Of a DNA stretch of 54,698 nucleotides, positions 50,878 to 54,698 are shown piece after piece. Within the stretch, counting starts at the first letter, position 1, and each line of letters begins with the position of its first letter. Origin of the DNA: Clostridium weizhouense (GTDB lineage Bacteria; Bacillota; Clostridia; Clostridiales; Clostridiaceae); the NCBI RefSeq assembly GCF_019431045.1, contig NZ_JAHXPT010000018.1, positions 1-54,698 on the forward strand. Reading direction: 5' to 3'. The notes below the pieces were generated by a model. It was given only the letters and a program-made list of their open reading frames with translations. It did not search any database and was not told where the DNA came from. The position numbers and the translations under genes were made by a program.

Positions 50878-52791
50878 ATGGGTTGCACTATGGAAAATAA
50901 AAAAATATTAATTGAGAATTCTCATAAAAGAAGTGAAAGCTATGGTGTTGAAAAGAAATCAAATTATTCAAAGAAAATTCTTTCAGGAGAAAGATTAAAA
51001 AAGATATTAATTAAAAATAAAGAATTAATAGAAGTATCTAAAGTATATATTGATATGGTTTTTTCTGCTGTAATGGATAATGAATTTATTATAGTACTTA
51101 CAGATAATAATGGATGTATCTTATATATAAAAGGAATAGAAGAGAACATTAGTAAGTTAGATTGTATTAATATTAGTATTGGAGCTTATATGGATGAACA
51201 AAATATAGGTACTAATGCGATGGGAACTGCGATTAAAGAAGATAAATGTGTTCAAATAACTGCTAATGAACATTATATACATGGTCTTCAAGGATTAACT
51301 TGTTCAGCTGCACCTATTCATAATTCTAAAGGAGAGATTATTGGAACTTTAAATTTAACTGGAAGAAGTAATATGAAACATCCACATACATTAGGTTTGG
51401 TAGTTTTTGGTGTAAAGGCAATTGAAAACGAATTAGACAAGAAAAAAATAAGTAATATCTTGACTCAAATGTATAACTATATGGAAAGTGTTATAGAAAA
51501 TTTAGATAAAGGTATTATGATTGTAGATAAAGAAGGAAAAATAACTAATATTAATAAATTTGCGGCAGAAATTTTTAATAAGGATAAAGAATTATTATTA
51601 AAGGAAAAAATACAATATATTTTGCCTAATTTAGAAAATATATTAGAAAAATTAGATACAGATGAAAAAACTATTATTAAAGAATTAAAGTTTAGTCATA
51701 CAAGTAGATATAAGACTAAGTTAGTTTTTAAAGGAATTAGGCATAATAAAAAAATAGTTGGAATGGTTATAACTATGAGTAACGAAAAGGAAGAAAAAGG
51801 GGTAAAAGATTCAACTGGAGCATTTTTTAGTTTTAATGATATTATAGGAGAAAGTGCAGCTATTAATAATGTAATAACAAATTGTAAAATTATATCTAAC
51901 AGTCCTTCAACGGTTTTAATTCAAGGGGAGAGTGGAACAGGAAAAGAAATTTTAGCACAAGCTATGCATAATTATAGTTTGAGAAGAAACAATAAGTTTG
52001 TTGCAATAAATTGTGGAGCTATACCTATTAATATAATAGAAAGTGAATTATTTGGATATGAGGATGGTACATTTACTGGAGGGAAAAAAGGTGGAAAATC
52101 AGGTAAATTTGAAATTGCAAATAAAGGTACTTTATTTTTAGATGAGGTTGGGGAAATGCCATTAGATATGCAAGTTAAATTGCTAAGAGTACTTCAGGAA
52201 GGTAGGGTTATAAGACTAGGAGGAAGTAAAGAAATTCCGATAGATGTTAGAGTGATTGCAGCTACAAATAAAAACCTAAAAAAAGAAGTTAAGAAAGGGA
52301 CTTTCAGAGAAGACCTATATTATAGATTATGCATTATTCCAATAACTTTACCACCTTTAAGAGAGAGAAAAGGTGATATAGAAAAGCTTATAGAATATTT
52401 TTTAAGAATAAAATCTTTTAAGTTAAATAAGCATATTCCTGAGATTAAAGGAGAATTATATAATAAATTATTATCATATAATTGGCCAGGTAACATTAGA
52501 CAACTAGAAAATTATATAGAAAATATAGTTAATTTAGATGGAGTTTTATCATTTGATTTATGGGAAGATAATGAGGAAATGATAAATCAAGTAATTTTTA
52601 AGGAAGATCAGAGTAATTCTGAAAATTTTCAAATTGAAGAAAAAAATTTTAATTTAGAAGAATTAGAACGGAAAACAATTATAACAGCTATAAAAGCATA
52701 TAATAATAATATAACTAAGGTAGCAAAGGTTTTAGGGATAAGTAGAAATACATTATATTTAAAAATTAAAAAGTATAACATAGAAGTGTAA
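50878..52791 (+). CDS. Sigma-54-dependent activator (AcoR/AdhR type)
   Basis: A 637-residue enhancer-binding protein: an N-terminal GAF domain (about 60-185: IGAYMDEQNIGTNAMGTAI, LTCSAAPIHNSKGEIIGTLNLTG), PAS (about 200-300), AAA+ (about 320-550: Walker A GESGTGKE at 350-357, Walker B GTLFLDEVGEM, R-finger region FREDLYYRL) and a Fis-type helix-turn-helix (KVAKVLGISRNTLYLKIKKY). The sigma-54 contact loop reads GTFTGG (397-402) instead of GAFTGA. A start at 50890 is also possible. It probably drives the downstream alcohol dehydrogenase, as AdhR does in solventogenic clostridia. Confidence 0.92.
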   Translation: MGCTMENKKILIENSHKRSESYGVEKKSNYSKKILSGERLKKILIKNKELIEVSKVYIDMVFSAVMDNEFIIVLTDNNGCILYIKGIEENISKLDCINISIGAYMDEQNIGTNAMGTAIKEDKCVQITANEHYIHGLQGLTCSAAPIHNSKGEIIGTLNLTGRSNMKHPHTLGLVVFGVKAIENELDKKKISNILTQMYNYMESVIENLDKGIMIVDKEGKITNINKFAAEIFNKDKELLLKEKIQYILPNLENILEKLDTDEKTIIKELKFSHTSRYKTKLVFKGIRHNKKIVGMVITMSNEKEEKGVKDSTGAFFSFNDIIGESAAINNVITNCKIISNSPSTVLIQGESGTGKEILAQAMHNYSLRRNNKFVAINCGAIPINIIESELFGYEDGTFTGGKKGGKSGKFEIANKGTLFLDEVGEMPLDMQVKLLRVLQEGRVIRLGGSKEIPIDVRVIAATNKNLKKEVKKGTFREDLYYRLCIIPITLPPLRERKGDIEKLIEYFLRIKSFKLNKHIPEIKGELYNKLLSYNWPGNIRQLENYIENIVNLDGVLSFDLWEDNEEMINQVIFKEDQSNSENFQIEEKNFNLEELERKTIITAIKAYNNNITKVAKVLGISRNTLYLKIKKYNIEV

Positions 52792-52804
52792 TAAATCTGA
52801 ACAG

Positions 52805-52863
52805 TGTCCTAAAATAGTACAATAAATAATGAATAAATTGTACTATTTTAGGACATTTTTTAT
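52805..52863 (+). terminator. Terminator of the activator gene
   Basis: A perfect 19-bp stem (52805-52823 with 52837-52855) and a TTTTTTA tail. Confidence 0.88.
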
Positions 52864-52922
52864 TTTTGTAGAATGTATATATCACAAATAGCTAGAGTAT
52901 GTTAAAAGAATAATAAAAAAAG

Positions 52923-53031
52923 TATGTTTTAATATTTTATAAAATATTTAGTTGATGAAAATTAGTTTATAGCTAATTATTAAATAACTTTGTTTCATTC
53001 TATGAAATAAAATATATGTTTTAATATTTTA
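52923..53031 (+). promoter_or_regulatory. Candidate upstream activator sites of the alcohol dehydrogenase
   Basis: TTTCATTCTATGAAA (52993-53007) is a perfect 6-3-6 inverted repeat about 85 bp before the -24 element. A 17-mer TATGTTTTAATATTTTA occurs twice, at 52923-52939 and 53015-53031. The inverted repeat is the more likely enhancer site. Confidence 0.45.
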
Positions 53032-53084
53032 AATATTATCGTTTTTTATATATAAAAAATAAAAGAATTTAATATTATAAAAAG

Positions 53085-53101
53085 TTGGCACGGTTTTTGC
53101 T
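53085..53101 (+). promoter_or_regulatory. Sigma-54 (-24/-12) promoter
   Basis: TTGGCACGGTTTTTGCT matches the sigma-54 consensus TGGCAC-N5-TTGC with the GG and GC exactly 12 bp apart. It lies about 100 bases before the alcohol dehydrogenase start. Confidence 0.92.
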
Positions 53102-53198
53102 TAAGTATAATATTGGTTATATGTATTTGTGAATTTAATAACAAACATATATAGATAAGGTATATAAATAAAGGATAAAACTTTAGGAGGAATTAATT

Positions 53199-54365
53199 AT
53201 GGCACGTTTTACATTACCAAGAGATTTATATCATGGAGAAGGATCCTTAGAAGCACTTAAAACTTTAAAGGGTAAGAGAGCCTTTGTAGTAGTTGGTGGA
53301 GGCTCAATGAAAAGATTTGGTTTTCTTAAGCAAGTTGAAGATTATTTAAAAGAAGCAGGAATGGAAGTTGAGTTATTTGAAGGCGTGGAACCTGATCCAT
53401 CTGTAGAAACAGTAATGAAGGGTGCAGAAGCAATGAGAAACTTCAAGCCTGATTGGATAGTTGCAATGGGTGGAGGTTCACCAATAGATGCAGCAAAAGC
53501 TATGTGGATATTCTATGAATACCCAGATTTTACTTTTGAACAAGCAGTTGTTCCATTTGGGTTACCAGATCTTAGACAAAAGGCTAAATTTGTAGCTATT
53601 CCATCAACAAGTGGTACTGCTACAGAAGTTACAGCTTTCTCAGTAATAACAAATTATACAGAAAAAATAAAGTATCCTTTAGCTGACTTTAATTTAACTC
53701 CAGATGTAGCTATAGTTGATCCAGCATTAGCTCAAACTATGCCAGCTAAATTAGTAGCTCATACTGGAATGGATGCATTAACTCATGCTATAGAAGCATA
53801 CACTGCATCATTAAGATCAAATTTTTCAGATCCATTAGCTATTAAAGCAATAGAAATGGTTAAAGAAAATTTAATTAAATCATATGAAGGAGATAAAGAA
53901 GCTAGAAACTTAATGCATGAAGCTCAATGTTTAGCTGGAATGTCATTCTCAAATGCTTTACTTGGAATAGTTCACTCAATGGCGCATAAAGTAGGAGCTG
54001 TATTCCACATACCTCATGGATGTGCTAATGCAATATTCTTACCATATGTAATTGAATATAATAGAGCAAAATGTGAAGATAGATATGCTGATATTGCTAG
54101 AGCATTAAAATTAGAAGGAAATACAGATGGGGAATTAACAGATTCATTAATAAAAGTAATTAATGATTTAAATGATCAATTAAGTATTCCACATTCAATG
54201 AAAGAATATGGAATTGAAGAGGCTGAATTTAAAGCTAATCTTAAATTTATTGCACAAAATGCAGTATTAGATGCATGTACGGGATCAAATCCTAGAGAAA
54301 TAGATGATGCAACAATGGAAAAATTATTTGAATGCACATACTATGGAACTAAAGTTAATTTATAA
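53199..54365 (+). CDS. Iron-containing alcohol dehydrogenase
   Basis: A 388-residue group III alcohol dehydrogenase. The NAD(P) motif GGGSPIDAAKAMW is near residue 95; iron ligands lie in VDPA...HTGMDALTHAIEAY and GIVHSMAHKVGAVFHIPHGCANA. It is expected to reduce aldehydes such as butyraldehyde or acetaldehyde (or oxidise alcohols). AGGAGG lies 8 bases before the ATG. Transcription probably depends on sigma-54 and the adjacent AcoR-type activator. Codon choice looks well adapted, suggesting high expression. Confidence 0.95.
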   Translation: MARFTLPRDLYHGEGSLEALKTLKGKRAFVVVGGGSMKRFGFLKQVEDYLKEAGMEVELFEGVEPDPSVETVMKGAEAMRNFKPDWIVAMGGGSPIDAAKAMWIFYEYPDFTFEQAVVPFGLPDLRQKAKFVAIPSTSGTATEVTAFSVITNYTEKIKYPLADFNLTPDVAIVDPALAQTMPAKLVAHTGMDALTHAIEAYTASLRSNFSDPLAIKAIEMVKENLIKSYEGDKEARNLMHEAQCLAGMSFSNALLGIVHSMAHKVGAVFHIPHGCANAIFLPYVIEYNRAKCEDRYADIARALKLEGNTDGELTDSLIKVINDLNDQLSIPHSMKEYGIEEAEFKANLKFIAQNAVLDACTGSNPREIDDATMEKLFECTYYGTKVNL

Positions 54366-54640
54366 GATTATTTAGATAATAAATTAACTAATAATGAGGT
54401 AAACTTAACTTACTTAGTTTTATGACTAAGTTAAAGTTTTAAAATACACACACTTAAACTCTCAGTAAAACAATTGCTCTCATACAAGAGAGCTTTTGTT
54501 GTTATTAAAATAAACAGGAATATGATAGAAAAATAACAAATAAAAGTAAGTGCTATACTAAGCATATAAAAGAAAATACATAAAGTATTTGACTATTATT
54601 TTTTGAATATGAATTAATATCAAAAATAGGGGGAACAGAA
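54366..54640. other. Intergenic region with terminators
   Basis: A bulged hairpin around ACTTAGT-TTTATG-ACTAAGT (about 54408-54432) and a short hairpin GCTCTC/GAGAGC (54476-54493, T-rich after) follow the alcohol dehydrogenase. A 19-bp piece CTATTATTTTTTGAATATG (54593-54611) is shared with the right end of the repeat at 16708-16776. Confidence 0.5.
54476..54500 (+). terminator. Short terminator after the alcohol dehydrogenase
   Basis: GCTCTC (54476-54481) pairs with GAGAGC (54488-54493), followed by TTTTGTT. Confidence 0.6.
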
Positions 54641-54698
54641 ATGTATAAAATAACAAACAAAAGAGAGCTTACAAACAATATATATTTAATGGATATAG
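54641..54698 (+). CDS. Partial NfnA/PyrK-like FAD/NAD-binding reductase subunit
   Basis: Only the first 19 codons are in the window: MYKITNKRELTNNIYLMDI. This opening matches the sulfide/dihydroorotate dehydrogenase-like FAD/NAD-binding proteins (NfnA, SudB, PyrK group), whose barrel begins with such a segment. GGGGGAACAG precedes the ATG. NfnAB couples NADH, NADPH and ferredoxin; assignment from so short a piece is tentative. Confidence 0.6.
   Translation, partial: MYKITNKRELTNNIYLMDI

Noticed and set aside
52923..53031. The duplicated TATGTTTTAATATTTTA as the main activator site
   Set aside because: Very AT-rich words recur easily here and it lacks dyad symmetry; the TTTCATTCTATGAAA inverted repeat is a better candidate.
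1..54698. CRISPR arrays, prophage modules, toxin-antitoxin or intact transposase genes
   Set aside because: None seen: no regularly spaced repeats, phage structural genes or DDE/HUH transposase motifs in any convincing frame.

Overview
The window looks like the chromosome of a spore-forming, strictly anaerobic Clostridium (sensu stricto type). The DNA is very AT-rich and ribosome binding sites are strong AGGAGG type. It carries spore-coat cotJ genes, anaerobic sulfite reductase, Feo iron uptake, flavodoxin, a reverse rubrerythrin, a sigma-54/AcoR-type regulator beside an iron alcohol dehydrogenase, and fluoride and cobalamin riboswitches. The flavodoxin, alcohol dehydrogenase and regulator resemble those of solventogenic or butyrate-forming clostridia, but the species cannot be fixed from the sequence. 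I see no rRNA, tRNA, CRISPR array, prophage or intact transposase.

Layout. 0.3-4.7 kb: a Crp/Fnr regulator, an FNT (hydrosulfide-type) channel and asrABC sulfite reductase. 4.9-5.9 kb (minus): cotJA-cotJB-cotJC. 6.3-8.3 kb: a secreted M13 metallopeptidase. 8.4-10.7 kb: a compact structured element, then a minus-strand two-gene DNA-repair operon (radical SAM protein plus partner) whose promoter carries two LexA-like boxes. 11-15.6 kb: a HAD phosphatase, then a Fur-boxed feoA-feoA-feoB-Cys-rich peptide operon. 15.7-16.6 kb (minus): DUF1540 protein and reverse rubrerythrin. 17-20 kb: nadABC with a palindromic operator. 20.4-22.5 kb: flavodoxin, DUF3793 protein, EamA transporter. 22.6-24.8 kb: two convergent fluoride exporters (FluC/CrcB and a CLC-type antiporter), each under its own fluoride riboswitch; the crcB one has its halves about 140 nt apart. 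25-28.4 kb: a cobalamin riboswitch and a corrinoid ABC importer.

28.6-33.5 kb: zinc-ribbon protein, MATE pump, PadR plus HAAS membrane protein with operator repeats, an unknown protein, and a DUF2798 membrane protein behind a hairpin at its predicted transcript start. 33.8-37 kb: an OmpR-type two-component system and a secreted protein sharing the same 11-bp-period direct repeat upstream. 37-40 kb: Gfo/Idh oxidoreductase, a DeoR regulator divergent from a Cof phosphatase. 40-46 kb: a possible FtsZ-C-domain-like protein, an AEC carboxylate carrier with a D-2-hydroxyacid dehydrogenase, a DcuS/CitA-type two-component system and a tiny membrane protein. 46-50.7 kb: a tandem repeat, surE, a DUF218 membrane protein, an unknown protein, a zinc-ribbon-less ribosomal protein S4 behind a Fur-family box, and small proteins. 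50.9-54.4 kb: the sigma-54 activator and the Fe-alcohol dehydrogenase with a strong -24/-12 promoter. The window ends in the first codons of an NfnA/PyrK-like flavoprotein subunit.

Common themes are redox and metal homeostasis under anaerobiosis (Feo, flavodoxin, rubrerythrin, S4 switch), ion and sulfide detoxification, NAD and B12 supply, and fermentative end-product metabolism. The most distinctive observations are regulatory: LexA-like control of the TIGR03915/TIGR03916 pair, an interrupted fluoride riboswitch, a metal-regulator box on an S4 paralogue, a compact three-stem element, and a leader hairpin on the DUF2798 gene.
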